From the NCBI GenBank assembly GCA_010365215.1, contig JAAFGT010000004.1:1-64000 (forward strand): a DNA stretch of 64,000 nucleotides. The letters are read 5' to 3'. Under the pieces are notes generated by a model. The model was given only the letters and a program-made list of their open reading frames with translations. It did no database searches and was not told where the DNA came from. The DNA comes from Acidipila sp. (lineage in GTDB: Bacteria; Acidobacteriota; Terriglobia; Acidiferrales; UBA7541). A program made the translations under genes and the position numbers. Shown here piece by piece: positions 1 through 7,672 of the stretch (positions are counted from its first letter, which is position 1; each line of letters begins with the position of its first letter).

Positions 1-1843
1 TGCCGAGCAGGAAATCATGGAAGTTGGAGGCGGTGACGGTGCCCGCGGTTTCATTGTCCCCGCCGTTGGCTGGCTCCGTCTTGCGGTTCCAGCGGCTGCC
101 CGCGCCAACTTTCAAATTGTGCCGGCCGAAGATGTAGGAGATATCGTCCTTCAGCTGGAAGTTATCGGAATGATTTTCGAAAGGGGTGCGGTTATTGAGC
201 GGGCCAAACACATCAACCCCCGAGCCGGTACCGCCGTTCATCAGGGTGGGGAAGGAGCCGCTGGTTTCCGGGAAGAGCTCGGTGTAGGTGAAACCCTGGC
301 GGCCGGAAATCGCGGGGTCGGATGTAGCGCCGGTGTGGTGGTTGAGAAAGTTGCGGGAATATCCGAAATCAAAGTCGTTGACCAGCCGGGAACTGAGCGT
401 AGATGTAAATTTGATGATGGCGCTGCGGCCGATCCAGCTCCAGTCGGTGTTTACGTCAGGGAAGTTGTCGCCGGGGCCAAAGACTTCATTGTTGACGCCG
501 ATCAGAGCCTGCTTCATCTGGATGTAGCGCCCCATGAGCGTATGGTTGGAGCCGAAGTTGTGATCCCAGCGGCCCAGCCACTGATGGTCGTTGGTAGTCT
601 TATTGCCGCTGACAATGTAATTGTTGCCGGAGGCCGCCGGAGCATTGGGCATGGGGTAGCGCGCCAGAAAGGCCGCGGCGTTGGGGTCGATCATATTTGC
701 GGGAACGTTGAGGGCGCCGGCACCGCCATTGACGATGAACTCAAAGGGATCGACCGGGAGCACGGTGCAAGGCTGGGGAGTAGCCGTGCAGGCGGGATCG
801 AGAATGCCCATGCGCTGCCGCGCGGAGGGCACGTTGTCACTGAAAGCGCTGCCGCGGATTTCGCGGCGCCATTCGGCCGAGGCGAAGAAAAAGTCAGACT
901 TCTTCCCGGTGTTGAGTTTGCCGGGAATCCAGAAGGGGCCGCCGACGCTGAAGCCGAAATTGTTGTAGCGCAGCTTGCTCTTGGGGACGCCGCCGGCCCG
1001 GAGGAAAGGGTCGCTGGCATCGAGAGCGTCGTTGCGCAGAAAGTCGTAAGCCGATCCGTGAAATTGCTGCCCGCCGGTTTTGGTAATGATGTTGATGATG
1101 CCGCCGGTGGCGGAACCGAACTCCGCGCTGTAGTTGTTGCGCAGGATTTTGAACTCTTCAATGGAGTCGATGGATGGGGTGACCAGCAAGTTGCCGTTGC
1201 CGCCGCTGTCGAGGTTGTATTGACCGTCCAGCAAAAAGACGTTGGAGTTGGACTGCGAGCCGTTGACCGAGACGCTGGTGTCGCTATTGAGGCCGACTCC
1301 GCGGCCTACTTTGCCGTTGTCGGGAGCGACGCCGGGCATGAGGTCGACGAGCTGATTGAAGTCGCGGCCGTTGAGGGGAAGGTTTTGGGTCTGCGCGGCG
1401 CCGATGAGATTGGAAACTTCGGCGGTTTCGGTTTGCAGAGGCGAAGCATCGGCCTCGACGGTAACCGTTTCGCTGACCGAGCCTATGTTGAGCACGAAAT
1501 TGACGTTTAATTTATCGTTAACGTCGAGATGCACGCCGGTCTTCTGTTGCTTGGTGAAGCCGGTCTTCTCGACGGAGAGGGTGTAGTCACCGACCGGAAG
1601 CACGTTGAAAAAGAAAACGCCCGCGGGAGTGGTGGAAGTGGAGCGCGTGGCGCCGGTGGTGGCCTGCAGCACATTGACGCTGGCATCGGGGACGGCGGAG
1701 CCGGTGCCATCCGTGACCGTTCCGGAAATAGTTCCGGTAGTCTCCTGAGCGCGCAGGGCGGGAGGGAACACTAAGCAGAGGGCCAGAAGGCCAGCCGACA
1801 ACAGGGAGCAAAACGCGGACTGCAATCGTTGTGATGCGAGCAC
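1..1843 (-). CDS. TonB-dependent receptor, Oar-like (N-terminal part, cut by window edge)
   Basis: The minus-strand frame stays open from a GTG at 1843 to base 1, giving about 614 residues. The N-terminus reads as a signal peptide ending ALRAQ, then a carboxypeptidase-regulatory-like beta-sandwich (GTISGTVTD, AGVFFFNVLPVGDYTLSVE) and a plug-type region (LPLNGRDFNQLVDLMPGV, SIDSIEEFKI, AEFGSATGGIINIITKTGG). This is the layout of the large outer-membrane TonB receptors of Acidobacteriota. The beta-barrel C-terminus lies outside the window. The start is chosen because GAGGGGG lies about 7 nt upstream and the signal peptide begins at once. The neighbouring LacI gene on the same strand and a shared promoter repeat suggest a polysaccharide-uptake role; the substrate is unknown. 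Confidence 0.9.
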   Translation of the reverse strand, partial: MLASQRLQSAFCSLLSAGLLALCLVFPPALRAQETTGTISGTVTDGTGSAVPDASVNVLQATTGATRSTSTTPAGVFFFNVLPVGDYTLSVEKTGFTKQQKTGVHLDVNDKLNVNFVLNIGSVSETVTVEADASPLQTETAEVSNLIGAAQTQNLPLNGRDFNQLVDLMPGVAPDNGKVGRGVGLNSDTSVSVNGSQSNSNVFLLDGQYNLDSGGNGNLLVTPSIDSIEEFKILRNNYSAEFGSATGGIINIITKTGGQQFHGSAYDFLRNDALDASDPFLRAGGVPKSKLRYNNFGFSVGGPFWIPGKLNTGKKSDFFFASAEWRREIRGSAFSDNVPSARQRMGILDPACTATPQPCTVLPVDPFEFIVNGGAGALNVPANMIDPNAAAFLARYPMPNAPAASGNNYIVSGNKTTNDHQWLGRWDHNFGSNHTLMGRYIQMKQALIGVNNEVFGPGDNFPDVNTDWSWIGRSAIIKFTSTLSSRLVNDFDFGYSRNFLNHHTGATSDPAISGRQGFTYTELFPETSGSFPTLMNGGTGSGVDVFGPLNNRTPFENHSDNFQLKDDISYIFGRHNLKVGAGSRWNRKTEPANGGDNETAGTVTASNFHDFLLG

Positions 1844-1917
1844 TGTGCACCCCCTCACCAGAGTTCCCCGTGGGCCAACCTCAGAAAATGCCTTGGAAAA
1901 CCGGACGCTGCGCGTGA

Positions 1918-1937
1918 TTTATTAAAGTTTATTAAAC
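1918..1937. promoter_or_regulatory. Tandem 10-bp direct repeat upstream of TonB receptor
   Basis: Two adjacent 10-mers, TTTATTAAAG and TTTATTAAAC, lie 75-94 bp upstream of the receptor start. On the coding strand each reads NTTTAATAAA. A related pair occurs upstream of the next LacI gene. Repeats one helical turn apart suggest a direct-repeat operator or an UP-like AT-rich element; the binding factor is not known. Confidence 0.45.
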
Positions 1938-1964
1938 AAAAGGTACAGGCCAGCCGCTAGCGTG

Positions 1965-3110
1965 TCAAGAGGAAATTGGGAACGGCCGGGATGCGGGGTG
2001 GCCCTTGCGGGAAGGGGTTTTAGGCCACGGCCGGGTGGACTCGCGCACCACCAGCTCGGGCGCCAGCTTGCGATGAACGGCGGCAAATTCCTGGCCTTCG
2101 GAGGCGGCATTTATTCCTTCCATCACGATGCCCACTGCGGTAGCTCCCATGGCTTCCATGGGCTGCCGGACGCTGGTGAGCGAAGGAACAGACAGCGCGG
2201 CGGGGGCTACATCGTCAAAGCCGATGACCGAGCAATCGTCGGGAACCCGCAATCCGGCTTTGGCTAGAGCGCGAATGGCGCCGAATGCGGTCATATCGTC
2301 GAAGGCCAGCAGGGCGGTAAAGCGGCGCTTACGCTTCAGCAGCTCTTCGGTGAGTTTGAATCCTTGTTCGAATCCGGAATTGGGATCGAGCGAATCGGGC
2401 AGATCCACCACCAGCCGCGGATCGATGGAGAGCCGGGCGGAGCGCGCGAAAGAGTTGATGCCGCGCCAACGCGGCGAGCTATCGCCGAGCATTTTGGGGC
2501 CGCGGAGGAAAGCGATCTGGCGATGACCGAGAGAGTGGAGATGCTGAAGGGCGAGATGCGCGCCGGCTTCGTTGTCGACGAGCACAGAGCTAAGCGACTC
2601 GGTCTTGAGCTCCATTCCGACGATGGCTGCGGGAACGTTGCGCTTCTCGATGTCAGCCAGAAGATTGATATCCACGGAGAGCCAGTTAGCCACGACGATG
2701 AGGCCTTCAATTTTGTGATCGAGCAGCAGCTCGAGGCAGCGCTCGAAACGCGGGCGCTGGTTGTGCGCGTCGGTGAGCAGAGGAATGTAGGCCGCCTGGT
2801 AGAGAGCGTTCTCGATGCCGCGGAGAATCAAGGTGCAGAACGGATCGGTGAGATCGAAGACCATGACGCCCACGGTGCGATTGCGCTTGCTGCGCAGGTA
2901 GTGCGCCACCACCTTGGGACGGTAGCCGAGTTTTTTGGCGGCCTTCTCGATGCGGTCCTTGGTGGAAGCGGGAATGTAACGCGCCAGCGGGGCGTTGTTG
3001 AGGACAATAGATACCGTGGTGGCAGAGCAACCGCTGGCGCGCGCGACGTCGCGCATGGTGATTACTGCGTTGGCGGATCTGCGGGCGCCGGACTTAGGTA
3101 AGCGTTTCAC
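1965..3110 (-). CDS. LacI-family transcriptional regulator
   Basis: A 381-residue LacI/GalR regulator. An N-terminal helix-turn-helix (residues about 17-40, MRDVARASGCSATTVSIVLN) is followed by the hinge (YRPKVVAHYLRSKR) and a periplasmic-binding-protein-like sensor domain (TVGVMVFDLTDPF through SVIGFDDVAP). The GTG start has GAGG 4 nt upstream. The N-terminal extension MKRLPKSGARRSAN before the HTH is slightly long for the family. It lies upstream of and co-directional with the TonB receptor gene, which suggests local control of sugar uptake. The effector sugar cannot be told from sequence. Confidence 0.93.
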   Translation of the reverse strand: MKRLPKSGARRSANAVITMRDVARASGCSATTVSIVLNNAPLARYIPASTKDRIEKAAKKLGYRPKVVAHYLRSKRNRTVGVMVFDLTDPFCTLILRGIENALYQAAYIPLLTDAHNQRPRFERCLELLLDHKIEGLIVVANWLSVDINLLADIEKRNVPAAIVGMELKTESLSSVLVDNEAGAHLALQHLHSLGHRQIAFLRGPKMLGDSSPRWRGINSFARSARLSIDPRLVVDLPDSLDPNSGFEQGFKLTEELLKRKRRFTALLAFDDMTAFGAIRALAKAGLRVPDDCSVIGFDDVAPAALSVPSLTSVRQPMEAMGATAVGIVMEGINAASEGQEFAAVHRKLAPELVVRESTRPWPKTPSRKGHPASRPFPISS

Positions 3111-3160
3111 GTGGCCTCAATGCCCGAAAGCATACGCCGGTGCGGGGGATTGGCGCTTAC

Positions 3161-3180
3161 TTTTAATGATATTTAATGAT
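3161..3180. promoter_or_regulatory. Tandem 10-bp direct repeat upstream of LacI gene
   Basis: TTTTAATGAT is followed directly by ATTTAATGAT, 51-70 bp upstream of the LacI-type gene. Aligned with the pair at 1918-1937 it gives NTTTAATRAW repeated at 10 bp. It may be an autoregulatory operator, but its orientation relative to the gene is opposite to that of the other site. Confidence 0.4.
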
Positions 3181-3252
3181 TGTCCGCTTGGAGGCCATGG
3201 GCCGGTTCCGGGTCAGACGGCCGGATCTCATCGAAGCAACTTCCGGCGCATT

Positions 3253-3299
3253 GGTACCAATGGCCTATTGGGGGGATGCTGCCGGTCTCGTATAAATAG
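3253..3299 (+). promoter_or_regulatory. Conserved upstream element of secreted-protein gene, copy A
   Basis: The segment holds GGTACC, ATGGCCTATTGG, TGCTG and CGTATAA in that order. The same blocks in the same order and at nearly the same spacing lie upstream of the paralogous gene (4107-4156). Conservation outside the coding region suggests a shared promoter, possibly with GTATAA as the -10 box, or a 5' leader structure. It does not match sigma-54 spacing. Confidence 0.45.
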
Positions 3300-3364
3300 T
3301 ACGCGCAACCGGGGCCGTGCTGACGCAGGTACTCTGCCTGGAAAACGAGTTATCGGGACCAATC

Positions 3365-3940
3365 TTGAAGACCGGCAGGACAATTCGCGGCAGGAATTCT
3401 GCGTCGACCCGGGCGCTTGCTTTTGCGTTTGTGGCCGGGCTGATTTTGGGCCTGGCTTTGCCGGCGAGCGCGCAGAAGAACTCAAATTTCGGCACGGTGA
3501 ACCTGCAAGCGAACAAATTTGAATCGCTCTCCGTCACCGCGGCGCCGGCGCTGGTAAATTTCAACCTGGTTGCCGCAGGTGGGATAGCGGTAGGAAGCGT
3601 GCCGGTGACCATCACCACGAGCTGGGTGCTGTTTCCCTTCCGCACGGCGACCACTTACGCCTATTTCGTGAGTGCGGCCAGCGCGCTGACCAACGGGGCG
3701 GGCAGCAACATCAACTCTTCGCAGGTGCTGGGCAGCGTGAACGGCGGGCCGATGACGACTTTCACCGGAGTGAGCCCGTTTTCGGCGGCTGCCAGCCTGC
3801 AGATTTTTTCGACGTTCATCTTTTTTAATATTTTTGGCTCCAGCACGGACACGCTAAATCTCGAGATCAACACGACCGGCTTCCGATTGCCGGCGGGAAC
3901 CTATTCCGGGCTGCTGGTGATCCAGGCGCAGGCGATTTAA
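3365..3940 (+). CDS. Small secreted protein, paralogue 1, function unknown
   Basis: About 191 residues with an N-terminal signal peptide (LAFAFVAGLILGLALPASAQ). The mature part is rich in Ser, Thr, Val and Asn and looks all-beta. It shares NSNFGTVNLQAN, SLSVTA, GSVPV.ITTSW, ATTYAYF and the C-terminal LPAGTY.GLLVIQAQAI with the gene at 4228. The TTG start at 3365 is chosen because the resulting MKTGRTIR aligns with MEKTDRG of the paralogue; a GTG at 3317 is the alternative. The ending resembles subunits of pilus or spore-coat-U type beta-sandwich proteins, but this is only a resemblance. No function is assigned. Confidence 0.7.
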   Translation: MKTGRTIRGRNSASTRALAFAFVAGLILGLALPASAQKNSNFGTVNLQANKFESLSVTAAPALVNFNLVAAGGIAVGSVPVTITTSWVLFPFRTATTYAYFVSAASALTNGAGSNINSSQVLGSVNGGPMTTFTGVSPFSAAASLQIFSTFIFFNIFGSSTDTLNLEINTTGFRLPAGTYSGLLVIQAQAI

Positions 3941-4002
3941 GCGCGCGGCCCGATCGCGGTTTCGAGTTATGCAGCACCCACGGACATAAGGCAGGAGGGA
4001 TT

Positions 4003-4053
4003 TTTCGCTTCGCTTGGAATGACGGTCCCTCGTTTGTTCCGCTCGGAATGACC
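4003..4053. repeat. Dispersed repeat containing GGAATGAC units
   Basis: Reverse-complemented, this segment begins with GTCATTCC and carries GCGAAGCGA, as does the element at 59170. A second GGAATGAC unit follows 22 bp later. The GTCATTCC-nn-GCGAAGCGA signature suggests a dispersed non-coding repeat family. Confidence 0.45.
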
Positions 4054-4106
4054 GTCCGTCTCTCGCTACGGCTGTTCAGACTGGTCTGAAAAACTTTCCA
4101 TTCTTT

Positions 4107-4156
4107 AGTACTGATGGCCCATTGGCAGCAGTGCTGGCGTTCCGTATAACCAATAG
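4107..4156 (+). promoter_or_regulatory. Conserved upstream element of secreted-protein gene, copy B
   Basis: AGTACT, ATGGCCCATTGG, TGCTGG and CGTATAA occur in the same order as in copy A at 3253-3299, about 70 bp upstream of the second paralogue. The region between the two genes is otherwise a dispersed repeat, so conservation here points to function or to a recent duplication. Confidence 0.45.
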
Positions 4157-4227
4157 GGGACTCCGGGAATTCATGCCCGGATCGCAACGCCTGCCTGATG
4201 CGAACAAGAATCGAGCTACTTGTGAAA

Positions 4228-4797
4228 ATGGAGAAAACAGACCGCGGCATGATTTACCGGGCCGGCCAGGCGCTCGCTTATTTCGTTGTGTTGGCGGTGA
4301 TTCTGGGTGTGGCCGCGCCAGCACGCGCGCAGGTAAATTCGAATTTTGGAACTGTCAACCTGCAAGCGAATATGGCCGACTCGCTTTCGGTGACGGCCTC
4401 GCCGTCGCTGGTGAATTTCGCGCTGGTTCCCAGCGGCATCGCGGTGGGAAGCGTGCCGGTGTCGATCACTACCAGCTGGCGCTTGCACCCGCCACTGACC
4501 GCAACCACCTATGCCTATTTTTTGAGCGCCCCTGCGGCCCTCACCGACGGCGCGGCGAATAACATCGCTTCGTCGCGCGTGCTGGGCAGTGTGAACGGCG
4601 GCGCGTTCGCGACGTTTACGGCGGCCAATCCCTTCACCGCCGGCAGCGGGTTGCAAATATTCAGCGTGCGCATCAAGGGATTCAACCGCGTGGGTTCAAA
4701 TACGGATAGTCTCAACCTGGAGATCGACACCAGCGGACTGGGTTTGCCGGCGGGAACCTATACCGGGTTGCTGGTGATTCAGGCGCAAGCGATTTAA
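4228..4797 (+). CDS. Small secreted protein, paralogue 2, function unknown
   Basis: About 189 residues with a signal peptide (FVVLAVILGVAAPARAQ) and a beta-rich mature part closely similar to the product at 3365-3940, so the pair is a tandem duplication. The ATG at 4228 gives a short basic n-region; an upstream in-frame ATG at 4198 has no better ribosome site. Divergence is highest in the signal peptide and in the segment before NTDSLNLEI, while the C-terminal LPAGTYTGLLVIQAQAI is kept. Possible roles are a surface-fibre subunit or matrix protein (inference only). Confidence 0.7.
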   Translation: MEKTDRGMIYRAGQALAYFVVLAVILGVAAPARAQVNSNFGTVNLQANMADSLSVTASPSLVNFALVPSGIAVGSVPVSITTSWRLHPPLTATTYAYFLSAPAALTDGAANNIASSRVLGSVNGGAFATFTAANPFTAGSGLQIFSVRIKGFNRVGSNTDSLNLEIDTSGLGLPAGTYTGLLVIQAQAI

Positions 4798-4996
4798 GCG
4801 CGCCGCCAGTCGCGTTTTCTACTTCGGCAGGGCAGTCAGCTCACCTTCGTTAGTTTGCCAAAAGAACGGCGGAAATTTCTTCTCCACGGGCTATACCTCC
4901 TCGAGAATTTCTCCTTCGTACCCAATTTCATGCTTGACCACGTAGCGGATGTCGCGCGAAAAATTCAAGGCTTAGCCACGGCGCGCGCGCAAGCCC

Positions 4997-5533
4997 TCAA
5001 GGCACCGTCGGACGGGGAGGGATGGACTTCAAAGCGTAGTTGCGAGCGTCGCCGAATGCTCCCACCCCGATGTGAATGTAAGAGACCCAGCGCTCCAACT
5101 GGTGATGGCCCGTGCGATGCATCCAGTACGACGTGCCGACCGAGGCGGCGGTTGCGGCTAATTCAATGGCGGAAAACAGCGGGATGTTATCAACGATATC
5201 GTCAGTGAGCAGGCCTTCGCTGCGGCCCCGGCGCCGAAAATTGCGGGTGGAGGTGCCGTCGAGCGCGCGAACCACGGCCACGCCGCCGAAGAGCCAGCGG
5301 TTTTGAACATCCCAAAAGCGGTGCGGGGAGGTTGGTGACTTCATTGCGGGCAAAGGCGCGTCGGGTAACGGCGCCGCCTCGGGGATGGAGTTGGATGCGG
5401 GCGGGTCAGGAGATTGCGGGGAAGGTTTTTCTTGGGCACGGACATTGCCAGCAGCGAAGAGCACCGCAAGAAGGAAGAATGCAGATGTCCATCGCCGTGG
5501 ATAGAACGGCACCGTGAAGTTTGATGGCAACAT
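4997..5533 (-). CDS. Secreted or membrane hypothetical protein
   Basis: 178 residues. An N-terminal hydrophobic stretch (AFFLLAVLFAAGNVRAQ) looks like a signal peptide and is followed by a Pro/Ser-rich linker (residues about 35-70). The conserved-looking part is RFWDVQNRWLFGGVAVVRALDGTSTRNFRRRG, then NIPLFSAIELAATAASVGTSYWMHRTGHHQLERW, which may form one or two membrane-associated helices. I do not recognise the family. It converges on the preceding secreted-protein gene and is unlikely to be in an operon with it. Confidence 0.65.
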   Translation of the reverse strand: MLPSNFTVPFYPRRWTSAFFLLAVLFAAGNVRAQEKPSPQSPDPPASNSIPEAAPLPDAPLPAMKSPTSPHRFWDVQNRWLFGGVAVVRALDGTSTRNFRRRGRSEGLLTDDIVDNIPLFSAIELAATAASVGTSYWMHRTGHHQLERWVSYIHIGVGAFGDARNYALKSIPPRPTVP

Positions 5534-5662
5534 GACGCGCGGATTCTACCTTGAATTCTCAACCGGTGGCCAAGGAATGGTTCGAGTGGGGTCTCGACCA
5601 ATCAAGCTTCATGGGCTACAGCCCCGAACTGTAAGGACGGCAACGGGACTCACGTAGCGTAG

Positions 5663-5689
5663 TCGTTCGGCCGATATGTCGGATAACGA
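5663..5689. other. Imperfect hairpin upstream of Hpt gene
   Basis: TCGTT pairs with AACGA and CCGA with TCGG around a TATG loop. It lies about 100 bp before the Hpt start. It could be an operator or leader hairpin; support is weak. Confidence 0.2.
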
Positions 5690-5787
5690 CGAATGGCGTG
5701 GGGTAACGGCGTCGCAGGGTTTTAAGTTCCCAGCACAGGGGACAGCAAGGATCGCGGGGCGGCAGCACGTTTATGGAGGATGCGGAC

Positions 5788-6204
5788 ATGGCTCTCGAAC
5801 ATCAGATTTCCCATCCGGGGGATATACCCACGAACGAATTTTCAGCGGCGCTGCCCGAGGATGCATTAAGCCGGGAGAGTCTGCTGGAGCTTTTCGACCA
5901 GGATGCGCAGTTGCTGGCGGAACTGGCCGGGCTGTTCTTAGCGGATAGCCGTGGCCTTCTAAGCGGTCTTGCAGCCGGCGTTGCGGCTGGTGACGCCCTG
6001 AAAGTAGAGCATGCCGCGCACGCGCTAAAGGGCTCGGTGGGAAATTTCGGCGCCAAGCGCGCGGCGGAACTCGCCCGGCGGATAGAGACGATGGGCCGCA
6101 ACCATGACCTGGGGGGCGCGGCGCCGCTGGTGCAGGAGCTGTCGGAGGAAATAAGCCGCGTGAACATCCTGCTGACTGCGGTCGCTAGGGGGGAGCCGGC
6201 ATAG
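5788..6204 (+). CDS. Histidine phosphotransfer (Hpt) domain protein
   Basis: 138 residues, a single Hpt four-helix domain. The phosphoacceptor motif is AAHALKGSVGNFGA with His78, and the flanking helices (SRESLLELFDQDAQLLAELAGLFL; KRAAELARRIETMGR) match the family. The ATG at 5788 is preferred because GGAGG lies 8 nt upstream; an ATG at 5773 lacks such a site. It is a cytoplasmic phosphorelay intermediate. The next gene is a response regulator with GGDEF output 408 bp downstream on the same strand, so the two may act together, but no histidine kinase is nearby. Confidence 0.88.
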   Translation: MALEHQISHPGDIPTNEFSAALPEDALSRESLLELFDQDAQLLAELAGLFLADSRGLLSGLAAGVAAGDALKVEHAAHALKGSVGNFGAKRAAELARRIETMGRNHDLGGAAPLVQELSEEISRVNILLTAVARGEPA

Positions 6205-6612
6205 GCAATTGGGATGGCCCTGCTATTCGCGGCAGAAGGGAAGCGGGAGAGATCCCTCGCTGGGCGCTGGGGATGACGGGTGGTGGGTGGTGAGTGTGGC
6301 AAGACTGGGATAGTTGTCGCGCAGATTAGTGGGGACGAGTGATGAGACACAAGGGTTACGAGAGTTGCTTGCCAGTACGGGGGTGGTGCTTATAATAAGT
6401 GCGCTGATTCCTAGGAAGGGATTTTCGCCTGCGGGCGACCGGATTCGAGCTTGTGATGCGGGTTCTTCGGGGCCCCCGGAAATCGTGACGGCGTTAACCC
6501 CGGAGTCTAAGATCATACTGTGCGGATGGTGCTCCAGGCGAGCGCGCAGCGTGAAGCAAGGGATAGAGACAGACGTGAGTGCTAACGTGAAACGCGAGGG
6601 GCTGGCTAACGA
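6205..6612. other. 408-bp intergenic region with no recognised gene
   Basis: No convincing coding sequence: the open frame at 6314-6625 has no recognisable domain and overlaps the regulator start. There is a GC-rich near-palindrome (TTCGGGGCCCCCGGAA) and a GAGGGG about 11 nt before the next ATG. No riboswitch family was recognised. Confidence 0.4.
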
Positions 6613-7590
6613 ATGCGAGTGCTGATCGCTGATGACGATGCGGTGGCGCGCCGGCTGCTGGAACTGACCCTCACAAAATGGGGATACCAGGTTGTGCCCG
6701 TTGCCGGCGGCCTGGAGGCCCTGCAGGCGTTGGAGGCTCCCGATGCGCCGCCACTGGCCATTCTGGATTGGGAGATGCCGGGAATCGCAGGAGTAGAGGT
6801 GTGCCGCAGGTCGCGGAAGCTGGCGGAGGGGCGCTACACCTACATGATCCTGCTGACCGCGCGCGACAGAAAACAGGACATTGTGGAGGGCCTGCAAGCT
6901 GGGGCGGACGACTACATCTGCAAGCCGTTCGACAACTACGAACTGCAGGCCCGTGTGCGCTCGGCTTCCCGCATTGTGGAGCTGCAGAGTGAACTGATCG
7001 CTTCGCGCGACGCGCTGGAGGTTCTGGCTACGCACGATTCGCTGACCGGGCAGTGGAATCGCCGCGCGATATTCGACATTCTGAGCCGGGAAATCTCGCG
7101 CAGCAAGCGCCAGAAAGCTCCCGTGGCGGTGATCCTGGCGGATGTGGACCGGTTCAAGCATATCAACGACTCTTATGGGCATCTGGCGGGCGATCGAGTT
7201 CTGGCGGACATCGCCGTGCGCATGGCCACGGGACTGAGGACCTACGATTCCATCGGGCGGTTTGGCGGCGAGGAATTCATGGTGGTGGCGCCGGAATGCG
7301 ATAAAGCCGCAGCGCATTGTATGGCGGAGAGAATGCGCTCGGCCATCGAGGAGAACCCCGTACGGCTGGGAGAGAGCGATCTCAAGGTGACGGTCAGCCT
7401 GGGTGTTGCTTCGGGAGGAGCGGCGCTTCCTGACGTGCAGAACATACTACTCCGCGCCGCGGACGCCGCGCTCTATCGCGCCAAACAGAAGGGACGCAAC
7501 CGCGTGGAAGTGGACGACCAGGATGCGGTCGCGGAATCGGACGCAAACTACGGCGGTATGGTCTTTAATCCTCCAAAGACGAAGGCTTAG
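6613..7590 (+). CDS. Response regulator with GGDEF output (PleD-like diguanylate cyclase)
   Basis: 325 residues. An N-terminal receiver domain (1-120) has the acidic pocket DDD at 7-9, phosphoacceptor Asp52 (AILDWEMPG) and Lys104 (ICKPF). A short helix links it to a GGDEF domain (about 140-300) with the active signature GGEEF at 218-222. The RxxD product-inhibition motif (RTYD, 209-212) lies five residues before it. It should make cyclic di-GMP when phosphorylated and be feedback-inhibited. The Hpt gene upstream is a plausible phosphodonor partner. Downstream targets in the window could include the exopolysaccharide genes, but that link is speculative. Confidence 0.95.
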   Translation: MRVLIADDDAVARRLLELTLTKWGYQVVPVAGGLEALQALEAPDAPPLAILDWEMPGIAGVEVCRRSRKLAEGRYTYMILLTARDRKQDIVEGLQAGADDYICKPFDNYELQARVRSASRIVELQSELIASRDALEVLATHDSLTGQWNRRAIFDILSREISRSKRQKAPVAVILADVDRFKHINDSYGHLAGDRVLADIAVRMATGLRTYDSIGRFGGEEFMVVAPECDKAAAHCMAERMRSAIEENPVRLGESDLKVTVSLGVASGGAALPDVQNILLRAADAALYRAKQKGRNRVEVDDQDAVAESDANYGGMVFNPPKTKA

Positions 7591-7672
7591 GAAGTTCCCG
7601 CAGTCTTAAAACATTTCATCCGAAGTTCTGCAACGGTACTCGTGCGCGGCAGGCCTGCCAATCAAAGTTCAA

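Noticed and set aside
17-1510. Long plus-strand open frame opposite the TonB receptor
   Set aside because: It lacks any domain and mirrors the receptor codons; the minus strand encodes clear signal-peptide, regulatory-like and plug motifs.
3253-3299. Sigma-54 promoter upstream of the secreted-protein gene
   Set aside because: TGGC and TGCT are present but GG-to-GC spacing is 14 bp instead of 10, and the second copy does not fit either.
6314-6625. 103-codon open frame before the GGDEF gene
   Set aside because: No ribosome site or recognisable domain, and it overlaps the well-supported response-regulator start.
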